From positions 62,001 to 126,000 of the forward strand of contig CAJNOJ010000233.1 of NCBI GenBank assembly GCA_905250025.1: 64,000 bases of DNA, given 5' to 3'. The position numbers and the translations under genes are program-made. The DNA comes from Adineta ricciae. Taxonomy: Eukaryota; Rotifera; Eurotatoria; Adinetida; Adinetidae. Shown here in pieces: positions 23,134-34,405 of this stretch. Position 1 is the first letter of the stretch, and every line of letters begins with the position of its first letter. The notes below the pieces were generated by a model. The model had not been told where the DNA came from and made no database searches. It saw nothing but the letters and a program-made list of their open reading frames with translations.

Positions 23134-23206
23134 CACTATTATAAAACTGTTAGTTAGAAAACGATTCTCTCGATATGTAACGTTTTTAATCTAATGAAAG
23201 AAAAAA

Positions 23207-24987
23207 AGTACATGACTATTGTGTTAGAAGTTATGAATTAATAATGCTTTGTCTTTATTCCGTTTTTCCTTCTGATTATTTCTTGTATACTTAAACAAAA
23301 TAATTAAGTTGTTTTTACAATCGATTTAGTTTTCATGAAACAATACAAGAAATTCAAACAAAATAACAAATGATAAAATATAAGACAGTTGTCTATTACA
23401 AAGGCATTTGCATTTTTCCTAGAGAATCTCAAAGAATTATGTATCACAACGAATAGTTAAACAAAGTTTTTTCTGTTAATCAATTAGAAAAGTGCACACT
23501 TTAGCATAGCATATTTTCCTGTCTCTCTTCTGCTTCTCCTCTGTTTCTAAAAAAACACAATTCGGTTTGTGAAAAAGCATTATGATTGACGTCGGCTAAC
23601 AGCTCTTGCATAGATTATGATGCACTTTTTGTCAAATTAAAACGATGAAGAAAAAGCATTGTTCACTCAAAAACTTCATATTTCAGTAGACCCTAGAAGT
23701 TTGCCAAAAAGAGTCATTAAGAACATTTTTCTCTCTATAACAATATTGAATGCGCATAGCTGAAAACTCAAATTTTACTGCTGGTTTCATGAATTCTAAA
23801 ATCGGCTCCGGTCCAATCTCTTGCTGTTACTGAATCCAGATTTGCCATTGAAATACTAGACGAGTACAAGTACTACAAGTAAAAGTAAAAAGACTTGTAC
23901 TTTAAAAACCGTATTTAGAACTTTTAATCAAGTATAATTACTCAAGTACATTTGTACCCAGTACCCGTACTTAAGTGCGTCTGTACTTAGAGGAAGATCT
24001 TTGTCAAACATCTATTTATCATGCAGATATTACTCCAGTGTACTGAAATGTACCATTTTACCATATAGCAATGTTATATTGAGAGCTCGTGAAATACATC
24101 TTTTCTAATTATTAATGAAGCTAGTAATAGGTGGGCATGTATCTAGTCAGGATTTATTATCGTTAAATCGAACAGGGACCTGGGGGAATAGATTAATCTC
24201 TGTTTGAGGATTTGGATGTGAGGGCGAAGACGTACTTTTTTGTTGACAGCCGCATTCCATGTCCTCACTCCTAAGAATGATCGATTTATTCTTGGTCAAT
24301 ATAACTTTTACGTCCTCACTATTTATTTCCTATATTATTTCGTTTTTCGAATTATTTCACTATACCAAGTATAATATTCTCAAGAGCTTTTCAAACTATG
24401 GCTACACACGACAAAACTCCGCAGAAGTATATCACTTATACGAATGCAGTTGAAATTTTACTTTCTGGCTATATTCTCTTTCTCGTAGAGAAGAGTCTTA
24501 GAAACATAAATTGTTTGCTTGCTTGCTTGCTTGTATGTCCGCAGGGTCAAAAAAACATCGAAAATCGATTTTTCCGAAAAGACATTTCCAGAGGTATTTC
24601 GATGCGGAGACTTCGAATCCGATGTTATTTTTTTGAAATTTTTCATAAAAAAAATTGTTTAGACAAAGAACCACTTTTTTTACAAAAAATTGTTTTTTTA
24701 TAAAATTTTACCGAAGGGTTTTTGGGGTTGAGGAATTCAGATCGGATGTTGTTTTTTGGAACTTTTTACGAAAACAAAGTTTTTTGAACATAAGACCCTT
24801 TTTACGAAAAATTGTTTTTTTTGAACGGGTCGACCGGAAAGTTTTTGAGGTCGAGAATTGCGATTCTTAAGTCAGTTTTTATATGTCATATAAGCAGAAA
24901 CTTCAGTGATATTGTAGAGCATGATTTATACGAGAAAGAGCTGAGCGAGTCCACAGACGAGCGTTACTTGTTAAATAGGAGAAAACC
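23207..24987. other. AT-rich non-coding stretch
   Basis: No supported gene. It holds a tract rich in 'agtacaagtac'-like words at 23860-23990, a TTGCTTGC microsatellite at about 24515-24535, and T-runs with repeated 'ttgttttttt' and 'gaatccgatgtt/cagatcggatgtt' words at 24610-24830. These suggest decayed local duplications. Probable old transposon debris. Confidence 0.5.
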
Positions 24988-25372
24988 ATCGGTGTGAAGC
25001 TATCACGAAGGAGCTAGCACAAACAAACGATGTGTTACCTAAAAGTTTTTTTACTAAGTATATCCGGCCCATGAAAACTACGTCATTTGACTCAGTATTT
25101 AATTCTGCATCGAATGGTGATGTTTCTACTTACGGCACAAGCTTTGGAAAAATTTTCACCTACATCTTTGTTCGCCTCCTATAGGCCTATTTATAATACA
25201 TGTAGAATTTTTCCAAAGTTTGTTCCGTGAATAAGAGTAGCACCATTCGATGCAGAATTAAATTCTGGATCGAATGGTGTAGTTTTCATGGACGGGGCAT
25301 ACTTAGTTAAAAATTTTTTAGGTAAAATATCGTTTCTTCGTGCTAGCTCCGTCGTGCTAGCTTCACACCGAT
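24988..25372. repeat. Fold-back repeat R2, complete
   Basis: Arms of about 175 bp (24988-25165 and 25199-25372) are inverted copies. The outer ends are ATCGGTGTGAAGCTA and its complement, and the inner part shares 'aattctgcatcgaatggtg'. The central spacer is about 33 bp. No coding capacity, so a MITE-like non-autonomous element. Single arms of the same family sit at 6481-6562 and 19018-19098. Confidence 0.7.
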
Positions 25373-26290
25373 ATTTCATTTTTATTATATTGTTTTCCAT
25401 TTGTATGTATTGATCGTATAGGCAATGTATTCCTATTTTGTGGTTGAACACGATGTTGACGATGAATTCGTAACATTCTAAAAATCAAGCATTTCAATTC
25501 TTTTCTGTGAATACGAAGAGAAAGTATATAAATAATAAAAGCTATTGCACAAGGTAAATAAAATAGTGAGTAACAAAATGTATAAATAGTATAAAAACTT
25601 TGAGTCGCTCGAAATACGGTTGGAAGAAGAATCATATTAGAAGTCACAGATGATGGTATTGTAAGGAGAACATGAGTACCGACTTGAAAGAAAAGCATTC
25701 GAGCTAGTTGATATTCAGTACCCAGGTCAAAAAATCCGATGCTGGATCCGATCGGATTCCAGGAAACGGAATTCAATTGGAATCCGACTAGGAATATCCC
25801 GTCGGTTGTTGCAAATTTTATGAGTGATCTTTTTAGCTATATTCTATGATGACCCTTAGGAAATTCATGTTTCGGATCCGAGACCGTCGGAATCCAATGC
25901 GATTCCGTCACCAGGATTTCATCGGATCCATCGAATTCCTGTAGGATCTGATAAAATCCTATATTGGATCCGATGGGATCCGAGTATGGTATTGTTCGAC
26001 CTGGGTACGCCGAAAACGTGATATTGCAACAGGAGTAATATGCAATTGTTTTGTATTATATACAGTTATTAGGTCAAAAAGTGTCATTAGACGTGGTGCA
26101 ATGACTGCTAAAAGAAGAATTTCATTATTGACATAGATTTGACCATAACGTGTACGAGAGCGAACATGACATCCAAATCGATCAGTTTGTCGTACATCTG
26201 CTATTACAAGAGTACTGATGGGGAAGAGCATAGATCCTGCAGTAACTGGCAGAATTGCCTGTCGAGTCACTGACAGAGAACTAAATTTAT
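25373..26290 (-). pseudogene. Rhodopsin-like 7TM receptor fragment split by a MITE
   Basis: Read on minus: 26270-26008 gives a helix 3-5 region (a CHVRSRTRYGQIYV loop, then LLLAVIAPRLMTLFDL). 25718-25400 gives helices 6-7 (LARMLFFQVGTHVLLTIP and FYTIYTFCYSLFYLPCAI), ending in a basic cytoplasmic tail (LSLRIHRKELKCL). Across the insertion at 25721-26005 the frame joins as RFRRT-EYQLAR if one TA copy and the MITE are absent. Helices 1-3 are missing upstream, and the 3' end abuts fold-back repeat R2. Host receptor family by pattern; ligand unknown. Non-functional as it stands. Confidence 0.65.
25721..26005. mobile_element. TA-flanked MITE (Tc1/mariner-like) inside the 7TM gene
   Basis: 285 bp with 8-bp inverted ends CCCAGGTC (25721-25728) and GACCTGGG (25998-26005), flanked by TA at 25719-25720 and 26006-26007, as for Tc1/mariner-type insertion. 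The inside is full of GGATCCGA/TCGGATCC words that pair with each other. No protein. The empty site restores the host reading frame. Confidence 0.75.
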
Positions 26291-26486
26291 GGAGATGAAG
26301 ATTTGTTGAACTCGCACAAAATCAATCGACTGAATCATCTCTATATCATTCTCGGTATTTTCTCTCTATCACTGCTTGATATATTACTTTAACATATTTT
26401 CATCGAAACTATCTTTTTGCTACCTTACCACCCTCATAACTTCATCGTCGCAAATAAAATCATAGTATCCTGAGTGTCAAATTACT

Positions 26487-27780
26487 ATGAAAGATCACCG
26501 TAAATATTGTGATAGTTGCAAATCAGTGCTATTTTGGGCATGTGTCTCCTCTGGGAAATCTGATTTGTCTAGTAATTATCATCGAGATCTTACAAGATGT
26601 GATTATTGTATATCAAACAGACATGGGCAAGTCGCAAGTCACCTGACTTGATTTTCTGTACGTGTTCAAGTCACAGGTCAAGTTGAAAACTATATAAATG
26701 TATATGTGTTTTGCGTACTTCAGTATCAGTTTGAGACTTAAAATTTGTCAAAAATTCTAAATCAAGGACAATAGGCTAACTTTCACAATCAGTTAGCATC
26801 AAAAATGAAAAGTCAATCCTATTTACGACTTGAATCAGGTTAAACCAATGTAAGTCAAGTGACTCGTGGCTTGACTTGGATCGAAAAGTCGATGAACTAC
26901 CCATGCCTGACACAAGAACTCGCAGAAGAGAGACAACAGCTGAAGGAAGAAAAGCAGGCCTATAAAGTAGGTATACATCTGTAATGATTGTTTTTCTTCC
27001 CTTTTGCATTCTCGGACAACGTCTATGGTCAGAGTGAAGTCGTAACAGCGAATTACGTACGCAGTATATGGGACTTGATATTGAACAAACTACAACTCTC
27101 ATACAGTCTGTGTGAACAATCCATTACAGCATATTGTACCAGCAGAAAGCGATTTAAATTGTAGTAGATCAACGGTGAATTATTTTCTATTTGTGATAAT
27201 AGATCATTTATATTTACCTGCATGTCCAAAGATGATTCTATTACTTGATAGTATGAATGATGAAAATACAGCACATAGATCGAAGGAATATCAGAAATGA
27301 TTTGTTGATTCTGCTTGTTCTGTAATAAGTCAGGAGATCATGGACAACATAAAGTATATTATTGTGCAAGAAGTCCAATGAACTATGTACTTAAAATCCA
27401 AATAGCTTGTGATTTTAATCATCGAATAGTTCATGATGTCATAATTTTACAAAGAATCAGGTCTCTTAGAGTATACAGAAGAAAATGTTGAAATTATCGG
27501 TGACAAGACCTACATTGGTGAAGAATATGTTATCACTCTGCGAAAGAAAACTCAAGACCGTGAACGGACAGTTGAAGAAAAGGATCCTAATCGATTTATT
27601 TTCAGTGCAAGGACACTGATTGAAAATAGCAATCGACGAGTTACAAGCTATGCTATTTTAGAAAGTATTTACAAAGGATCATATGGTGATATTGAAAAGA
27701 TTACTAAAACTGTATATGTAGTTTTTATTTTGTGTAGTCTGAAGTTGAGTAAATATCCTGTTTGTAGTATTAGAGTATGA
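26487..27780 (+). mobile_element. Harbinger/IS5-like (DDE_Tnp_4-type) transposase remnant
   Basis: Pieces in order: 26487-26617 has paired Cys (CDSCKSVLFWAC, later CDYC) like a zinc finger. 26910-26970 is a coiled, Glu/Gln-rich piece. 27340-27450 gives YYCARSPMNYVLKIQIACD. The open frame 27445-27780 gives SGLLEYTEENVEIIGDKTYI, then SARTLIENSNRR with the expected Glu, and ends LCSLKLSKYPV. The order and motifs fit the DDE core of Harbinger-type transposases. It is broken by frameshifts, stops and a hAT-like insertion. The family is from memory; terminal repeats were not found. Confidence 0.55.
26618..26909. mobile_element. hAT-like MITE nested in the transposase remnant
   Basis: Ends CAGACATGGG (26618-26627) and CCCATGCCTG (26900-26909) are inverted at 9 of 10 bases. 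CAG-RCATGGG ends are typical of some hAT-derived MITEs. The subterminal parts carry repeated 'caagtcaagt/acttgacttg' words. An 8-bp target duplication is not clean. No coding capacity. Confidence 0.5.
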
Positions 27781-30397
27781 TATATTAGCTACAGATCGTA
27801 TTGAATCGCTCCTCATAAACGTCTATCGTGTGCATTTCTAATTGTTTTGAATGAATAGCATGAATCACAAAGGCTAAGTATGGTTAAAATAGATTACAGA
27901 AAAAGATCATGCGAAGCTCTGTATCAATACTGTAACTGGTAAAACAAATCATGTTTCTAATAATGAATATCAGCTGTTTTAGCAGAAATGAAAATGGGAC
28001 TACAAAATATCGTGATGTCATTGGTGATTGCTGAGTTTGCTCAGCACCAAGAACAGCTGTGCTTGATTCTATAGCACCACTTCTAAGAGCACTGAGAAAA
28101 TAAATATTTATAACAAAACATCCTGAATATTCTACTCATGAAATTCATAATGTCAACTACACTGCAGCTAATCTTCAATATTCGATAGATTAGTATTCAT
28201 TGTATAAGAATAATTTGTGATTGACTGTTAAGTTTTATGAATAGGCGAAACGAAAGGTATTAGATGAAATATTTTATCCCTATCGACTTGTGTTTCAGAA
28301 AAATATCAGATTGTCATTCACAGCACTAACTGTCTTTCCACATATTTTTAATTTTTGGCATGAGATAGAAAAAGAAGTCATAGAAAGCCAACAAAATAAC
28401 ATCAAAAGCCTATGTTTATGATAATTACCAATATCTATATTCTGCAAACTCGACCTAATTTAGCCTCACTTATTATGGCGAAAAAAAATGAAGAAATACA
28501 GGATATACCTATAGAAACTAATTCTCTTCTGAGAATGTGTTCCCACAAGTAGTACTGACCTGAAAATATGAATAAAACGAATGCACTATTTTCAGATTTT
28601 CAATTTAAATATTCCTTAGAATTAAGATCGGCTACTAAACTTGTCAATAACGCATAATAAGTCGTGCGTTCAAAAAGTGTACCTAATAAAATAGCTTATA
28701 GAACTATTGATACAATCGATAAATACGATCGTGATCAACGATGATAGATATATTATTTCGTCTAACATAACACACGTTATTATAAAAAAGAGTCTTTTTC
28801 TCTTCTGACATCTATGTGACCTCCAAATGTTTACGGAGTAGTAAACTCTTGGAAAAAATCAAGTAGAAAGATAAATTCGAGATGAAGAACGCTTAGAGTT
28901 TGTTACAGGAGATGAATGAATAATTTTAAATAGTTGAATGTTGGTAACAGACAAGAAAAAAGTGTTGATAAAATCGTTGGTACAGTGGTGGTTCACCTTT
29001 TCAAAAAACGAATTTCATTCATTTAACTTTTTATCCCTTGTAGAAGGTGTGGATGACCTGAGTGAAATTTTATCCAAGTCTTCTTTCGTTTGTTTAATAT
29101 TATACGAAACTCTACTAGTTGCTGAAAAATGTACAAATCTATTCAAAAATATAACTTTTCTGTACCTAGACTAACGGAAAACTTTTTGCACAGTTTTGTC
29201 TCATCCATACCACCTTCGAATCCAAAAAATGGGCTTAGTTCGACGAGGTATTGTAGAAATAGTGACACTTCTCGATGATATTTCTATAGTTTCTCATGCA
29301 ATTTTTGCAGTACACTTCACTCTCGGATAAAATCCGAATTTTCTGCATTTCTTTCTTTCTTTCACTATGATGATGGTGTTTTCTCGTTTTTAACAAGTAC
29401 TGCCTATGTTTTACAAATGTAATGACCCTCATATAAAGTTTACCATTCTTCTTATTAGTATACTATATTAATCTTATTGCAATTAATTAATTAGACGAGG
29501 GATGACTCGTGCGACAGATTGTTCAGTTGTCTGTTGGATATGTGAAATAAATATCCAACTCGTCGGATACGATATCTTATTGTAAAATGACATCACTCAC
29601 GGAGTACGTGTTTCAGGTGTCTTTTGTTTTCTTCTAATGTTCTTTTTACTTTTATCGCGATTGGTATTGGAGTTCGTGATATTGTGACCGGTGGTTTGAA
29701 CGGTCCTGTCAATTTCACGCGGCGGCACATGTTGCTTATTCAACGCAACAACTCCTGTTGATGATGCCGCATTGGCTAAAATGGTCGTCAAAAGGTGATT
29801 ACATGACTGACCGTTTAAGTTGTGAAGCATCAGATGTATTCGCCAGTGTGGCAGTTTCGACAAGCGCAGCTATACTTTGCAATGGTTATGAAGTTGGATT
29901 TCTAGGAATGATTGTGATCATGTACCAATACAAACATATAATGATCAACAGAATTTCACAAATGTTCGATGGCCAAACTGTCCAGAAAAACGCATCAACT
30001 GAACTTATGACAGTCTGGAATGCACGTCATACGTGGTATACTTTGGGGACAGTAACTTTTCAATGACTGATTATGTGATGAAATCATTCACTCGACGATT
30101 TCTACTAAGATCAAAATAAACTTGGTGATTTCTCTTTCAAATCAATCATCCAGTTTGCCCATTCACACAGTAAATAACCTTGTTTTAATATTCATAAAGA
30201 AAAAAAAAGTTGTTCGAGGTCAGATTCATCTTTATATGCGAAGAACTAATATATGGATCTAACAAGGACGAGTGTGTTCTCTTTCTTTCACCTTCGCTGC
30301 CATTATTTATAAAAAAAAGAAAGAAAAAAAAGAACGAAAAAGAAAAGACCTTTTGTAAAACTACTCGATCATTTCGATTTTTCATCTGAATCAACAA
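27781..30397. other. AT-rich stretch without supported gene
   Basis: Mostly decayed sequence. A coding-like relic occurs at about 28240-28420 on plus (YPYRLVFQKNIRLSF then FPHIFNFWHEIEKE) with stops around it and no recognised family. Open frames at 28938-29174 and 29758-30066 have no recognised domain and ordinary composition, so they were not called. A purine-rich run (AAAGAAAGAAAAA) is at 30310-30345, before the next gene. Confidence 0.45.
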
Positions 30398-30835
30398 ATG
30401 AAGTTTCGAATCGTCTTTTTCTTCATCATCTTTCTCCTCAAAATAACTTTCTTCTCAACACAAGTCGAAACTCGATCTCTTCGTAAACGTCGTGGAGTTT
30501 GGCCCGATGTTCTCGCACCAGGTGGAAACACCTTCGCTAATCGTGGTTATTACAATATGCACAGTTATATAGCTTATCCAGAGAGTGGAATCGCGTTTAA
30601 CCAACCTTGGAACCCGTATTTTCCAAATTATTATCCAAACAATCAATTCAATCGTAGGATTTCTTTTACTTTTGCTTGCTTTCATTTTTTTCTCTTAGCT
30701 TTTGTTCCACCGAATCAAATCCCCCCGTTTGGAAATAATATGGTTTACCCGGGATATTTTCCGAATGGAAGAGCAAATCCTATGATTCCTCCGAATTTTA
30801 TTAATAAACGTTCGAATCCAATTTTTGAAAACTAA
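30398..30835 (+). CDS. Small secreted basic/Pro-Asn-rich protein
   Basis: Two exons: 30398-30653 and 30699-30835, joined by a 45-bp intron (GTAGGA...CTTAG), giving about 130 aa. It has a strong signal peptide (MKFRIVFFFIIFLLKITFF), then RSLRKRR, a likely furin-type cleavage site. The mature region is rich in Pro, Asn, Tyr and Gly (YPESGIAFNQPWNPYFPNYY). No Cys in the mature part and no recognised domain. A decayed paralogue lies 1.7 kb downstream (32096-32442) with the same intron position, so this is a local duplication. Function unknown; a secreted peptide or structural/antimicrobial role is only a guess. Confidence 0.65.
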   Translation: MKFRIVFFFIIFLLKITFFSTQVETRSLRKRRGVWPDVLAPGGNTFANRGYYNMHSYIAYPESGIAFNQPWNPYFPNYYPNNQFNRRISFTFACFHFFLLAFVPPNQIPPFGNNMVYPGYFPNGRANPMIPPNFINKRSNPIFEN

Positions 30836-32095
30836 CAAATTGTGAAGTTAATGTTATTCAGATGTTCTTTATACGACAGATTCTATTCCTCGTAGACGAA
30901 ATGGATTTACTTGGAGAAGGAAAGGGAAGGGAATTATTTCATAACCTTGTCAATTATTTTGGATGAAAAAAGAAACACGTTCGTCGTTTTCCGTTCGTAC
31001 TTGAATAATAAAACATTTCGCGAGTGGAGAAGTACCCTGAGTTGCATCCCGAGAATATGACAACAGTTCGTCTTAACAATAGTTATAATTGGAGATTGAA
31101 TTCATACTTGTTGAGATTTTCCTTGAACAAATCAAATAGTTCAGAACTGCTGAAACGAAAAATGAAAGCTCGGGAAAAGCCAGCTTTCCGTTTTCTACAT
31201 TTGCTCTGTGAAACAGCGGCTATTCGACGTTGGATTATTGTGATTTTATTGGATTGGCCTCGTCGTCAATCAGTTGAACAATGTTCATGACAAAGACCAA
31301 ATCTTACGGTATTAAGTAGGCAAAAAAAAATGGAAGACGATCGAAAGATTCCCATCAAGCAGTGAACCAATTGACTTTCATCGTTCTTCTTGTTGCACAA
31401 ACACAAAAAGTCGTTCGTTTGTCGGAAATGTTCACTATAACATGGACATCTTCCTCATCATTGAGATTGATCCGTAAAACATTGAAATTCTCTGTGATTT
31501 CCTCTTCCAACGGTTCCTCGCAGATACTGATGATATGTCGAATACTAAGATTCATAGGATGGAGATGAATGATTTTACAGTTCTCTGATCGGATTACTTC
31601 GACATCTATTAACAAGTTCTGTCATACGAATGACACTCTTTGACAAATAAACCTTCGATAACCTTACCTTTTCAAATTTGTTACACAGTATGAAAACTTT
31701 CAAAAGTATTACGTTTGAAATCAATGACTCATCCTTTCGCTTTTTGACTTCTTATGCAAGAAACACGTTTAACGCAGCTATCAATGTTATTTTTGTCTCA
31801 GTTTGCTTCTCAATGGAAAGAAACTCGTCAAGCTCAAGAATGAAAGGTTTGACTAGATTCAATGTTGACTCGATTCTATCCACGTCATCGTCTTCAAATA
31901 TTAGTAAAGTTTATACAAATGAAGAATTCAGTCTCGCCATTTTCGGTAAACAAGATCAACACTAAATTTATTTGACGAAAACAGATGATGGTAAACTTCC
32001 ATTCATAATATTTTTATCTGAAACGACATTTCGATTCGTTTTGGCATTTTCTTTTTCGATGTTATCTCATAAAATAAAATCAAGACGAGTTTTGC
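30836..32095. other. Intergenic stretch with possible minus-strand relic
   Basis: On minus, 31960-31640 and 31615-31355 read as coding-like pieces (for example ILELDEFLSIEKQTE and PLEEEITENFNVLRINLND) in different frames, separated by stops. They may be a decayed or multi-exon gene of unknown family. Confidence is too low for a gene call. Nothing else was seen. Confidence 0.35.
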
Positions 32096-32442
32096 CGCTT
32101 ATCTTCATTTTCAACACAAGCCGAAACTCGATCACTTCGTAACATCGTGAAATTTGCCCGAATGTTCTCGCACCAGGTGGAAACACCTTCGCTAATCGTG
32201 GTTACTACAATATGCACAGTTACATAGCTTATCCAGAGAGTGAAATCGCGTTTAATCAACCTTGGAATCCATATTTATCGAACAATTATAATCGAAAATA
32301 AATTTTTTCTTCGTTTTGATTGTTTCTTTTAGCATTTGTGTCGCTGCATCAGATTCCTCCGTATGGAAAGAATGTGATTTCAGATGGAAGAGCAAATTCT
32401 TTGATCTTGTCGAATTACATCAATAAACGATCAAATAATTAA
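32096..32442 (+). pseudogene. Decayed paralogue of the small secreted protein
   Basis: Matches 30450-30835 closely at DNA level: 'gttctcgcaccaggtgg', the YNMHSYIAYPES segment, the same intron position, and the NKRSN-like end at 32442. The signal-peptide region is lost and the frame is broken near 32150, where RKRR has degenerated. The intron starts with AAATAAATT instead of a GT donor. Confidence 0.7.
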
Positions 32443-32528
32443 TGAGATTCTTGTTTTTTTATTTCTTTTGAAATAAAAAGATATATGATGTGAATGAACA
32501 AGTCATAGATTAAAGTGAAACAAATGTT

Positions 32529-32927
32529 TCAATTTGATCGCTCATCAAATAAAATATCAACTTCGTCGGGAGCATCTTCGTCTTCATCCGTTTGAACCGC
32601 TACATCAACTCTATTACCACCTAGATTTCTGCAAACTGCAGCTGTTACACCACCTGCAGCAGCAGCAGCTGTGACTCCAACGCCAATAGATGTTGATGTT
32701 GCTACTGCACCGACTGCTCCAGCCGATTGACATAAAGCGAAAAGACTTCCCGATACTGTTGTTGCTGTTTGGAAATATGCAGCGACACTTCCAGCTGCCA
32801 CTCCGGCCGATGTAAAACCCGCTGCACCCAGTGCAGGTATTATAGCGAGGGGTGCGGCAACAGCAGCTACAACAGCTACACCACCGATAATAAGTCCTTT
32901 TTTAAGTCTTGGATTCTCTTCGAACAT
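32529..32927 (-). CDS. IFI6/IFI27-like (ISG12 family) membrane protein
   Basis: 132 aa from ATG at 32927 (an AG acceptor at 32940-32941 suggests a 5'UTR intron ending just upstream). The body is the Gly/Ala-rich hydrophobic repeat region of the IFI6/IFI27 family: AVAAPLAIIPALGAAGFTSA, GVAAGSVAAYFQT and SLFALCQSAGAVG. An acidic tail (TDEDEDAPDEVDILFDE) follows. Vertebrate members are interferon-induced mitochondrial or ER membrane proteins that affect apoptosis and antiviral response; in invertebrates the role is unclear. The acidic C-terminal tail is unusual for the family as I know it. The next gene upstream on the same strand is a lysozyme. Confidence 0.78.
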   Translation of the reverse strand: MFEENPRLKKGLIIGGVAVVAAVAAPLAIIPALGAAGFTSAGVAAGSVAAYFQTATTVSGSLFALCQSAGAVGAVATSTSIGVGVTAAAAAGGVTAAVCRNLGGNRVDVAVQTDEDEDAPDEVDILFDERSN

Positions 32928-33251
32928 TCTTCTTATCACCTGAAAAGTCAGAGTAAATCGATCTGGTAATGATAGAAAAACATGATTCTCTTATGTTTAT
33001 TCAGATATATATATAAACGCGCCGGAAAGATATGACGAGAAAGAGACAGAACGCAAGAAGAAAATATTTTCCGATTAGCGATCGCCAATAGAAAACAGAA
33101 CGAGAAAAATAGAAATTACAACAACTCTTGGCAACTCATGACATCTATCGTCATGTAGTTTTTGTCATACGCATTAGTTAACGAAAACAAGTCCTCTTAT
33201 GAAAGATCAAACGTTTTTATTAAATTCTTTTCAAACCAAGAAATGAACAAA

Positions 33252-33662
33252 TTAACCCGAGTTGTAACAAGCAGCAATTTTATTCCAATAGCCTTGCGTT
33301 GCAGTAATTTTGCATCCATTCGGACCACCATTATGAATTCTTGCATAATCTTGGCAAGTCGGTGCTCGTCCTCCGGTACATCTTGTGCCATATCGTGCCA
33401 TATAGGCTTGAACACATTTTTCCGAACAAGCTTTATCTTTTGAACAAGCTTCAAGCGAACCACCTGGGGAATAACAATCAATCCAATAGACTTGTTTTAG
33501 TTGATAATAACCACAGGAATTGGAATTGACATCCCATGCACAACCAAGTGGACGACAACCGGATTCAATTTTACAAATACAATCGAGACATTTTCGATCT
33601 ACTTGACCGAAAACTGCCAATGACAAAGATAAAACGAGAGTGGCGATGAAGATTTGACGCAT
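33252..33662 (-). CDS. i-type (invertebrate, destabilase-like) lysozyme
   Basis: 136 aa, single exon, ATG at 33662. Signal peptide MRQIFIATLVLSLSLAVFG. The mature domain starts CLDCICKIESGCRPLGC, with the catalytic Glu in the IESGC motif, followed by a conserved Asp (AWDVNSNSCGYYQ) that is the second catalytic residue in this family. The rest keeps the many Cys of i-type lysozymes (CSEKCVQAYMARYGTRC, HNGGPNGC). Length is usual for the family. It hydrolyses peptidoglycan outside the cell; some members also cleave isopeptide bonds. In a filter feeder it may serve digestion or defence (inference). A TATA-like box sits 27 bases upstream. Confidence 0.93.
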   Translation of the reverse strand: MRQIFIATLVLSLSLAVFGQVDRKCLDCICKIESGCRPLGCAWDVNSNSCGYYQLKQVYWIDCYSPGGSLEACSKDKACSEKCVQAYMARYGTRCTGGRAPTCQDYARIHNGGPNGCKITATQGYWNKIAACYNSG

Positions 33663-33688
33663 TTTGATCTGTGAACGATTTTCATAAT

Positions 33689-33698
33689 CTATTTATAA
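33689..33698 (-). promoter_or_regulatory. Candidate TATA box of the lysozyme gene
   Basis: TTATAAATAG on minus, 27-36 bases before the ATG at 33662. The spacing implies a very short 5'UTR. Confidence 0.4.
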
Positions 33699-34405
33699 GA
33701 AATTTGATTTTATTATGAGAATTAATCACATCTGTTGGTTATCTTTGATTTTATCATTGAAAATTGAGAAGAAAAACTATTCGAAATCTGCCATATGGCT
33801 TTCATTCTCATGGAATATCGATTTTGATCAAAATACATCGGAAAGCAACAACAGTCGCTTGGTGATTGAGTACAACAATCTGATTTAAGTTCACAAATTT
33901 ATTTTTACAATTCTTCAAATGAATTTCTTCGTCACTTTTGTTGTTTGACCAATTTTATCAAGTATTTTTGTTTCTGCTGGAAGAAGAATACGTTCAATAA
34001 TTGCGACATATTTTTCGTTCGTAGAATATCTCACCCTCACAACGTCGATACATTGATTCAACGTATTATTTTGATTATAATAGTTTTATTGATACTTTGC
34101 CTTTCTTATTATGTCAATTTTTATTCACTTAAACGATAGTTATCTTGATACAGATATTTTTACCTCAATGATCAACTCAAAGTATCTCTCATCACTCGCA
34201 ATACTTGTTCGAGAAATTCGTTATGAAAGTTGAAAGAGAACGTCCACTGCTGAGATGAATTTTGAGATGCTTTCATATGGTATCTTTAGATGAGGGTATA
34301 TTCTATGGAAAATCGTTTGAATCTTATAATATGATTGTATTTATTACAAGAGAAAAATGTTTGTATGGGTAAATATGATCACTTGAGGAATAATAAGTAA
34401 AATGA
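33699..34405. other. Intergenic, nothing recognised
   Basis: AT-rich. A 64-aa open frame at 33945-34139 has a hydrophobic end but no family and was not called. Confidence 0.5.

Noticed and set aside
24515-24535. TTGC repeat as a telomere-like or CRISPR-like array
   Set aside because: Short four-base microsatellite; no spacers and no telomeric unit.
25191-25451. 86-aa minus frame fusing receptor tail with the fold-back repeat
   Set aside because: Chance read-through from a decayed receptor into repeat R2; no evidence of exon use.
29597-30066. Overlapping open frames on both strands (88 and 102 aa)
   Set aside because: No recognised domain, no splice support and ordinary composition; neither strand preferred.
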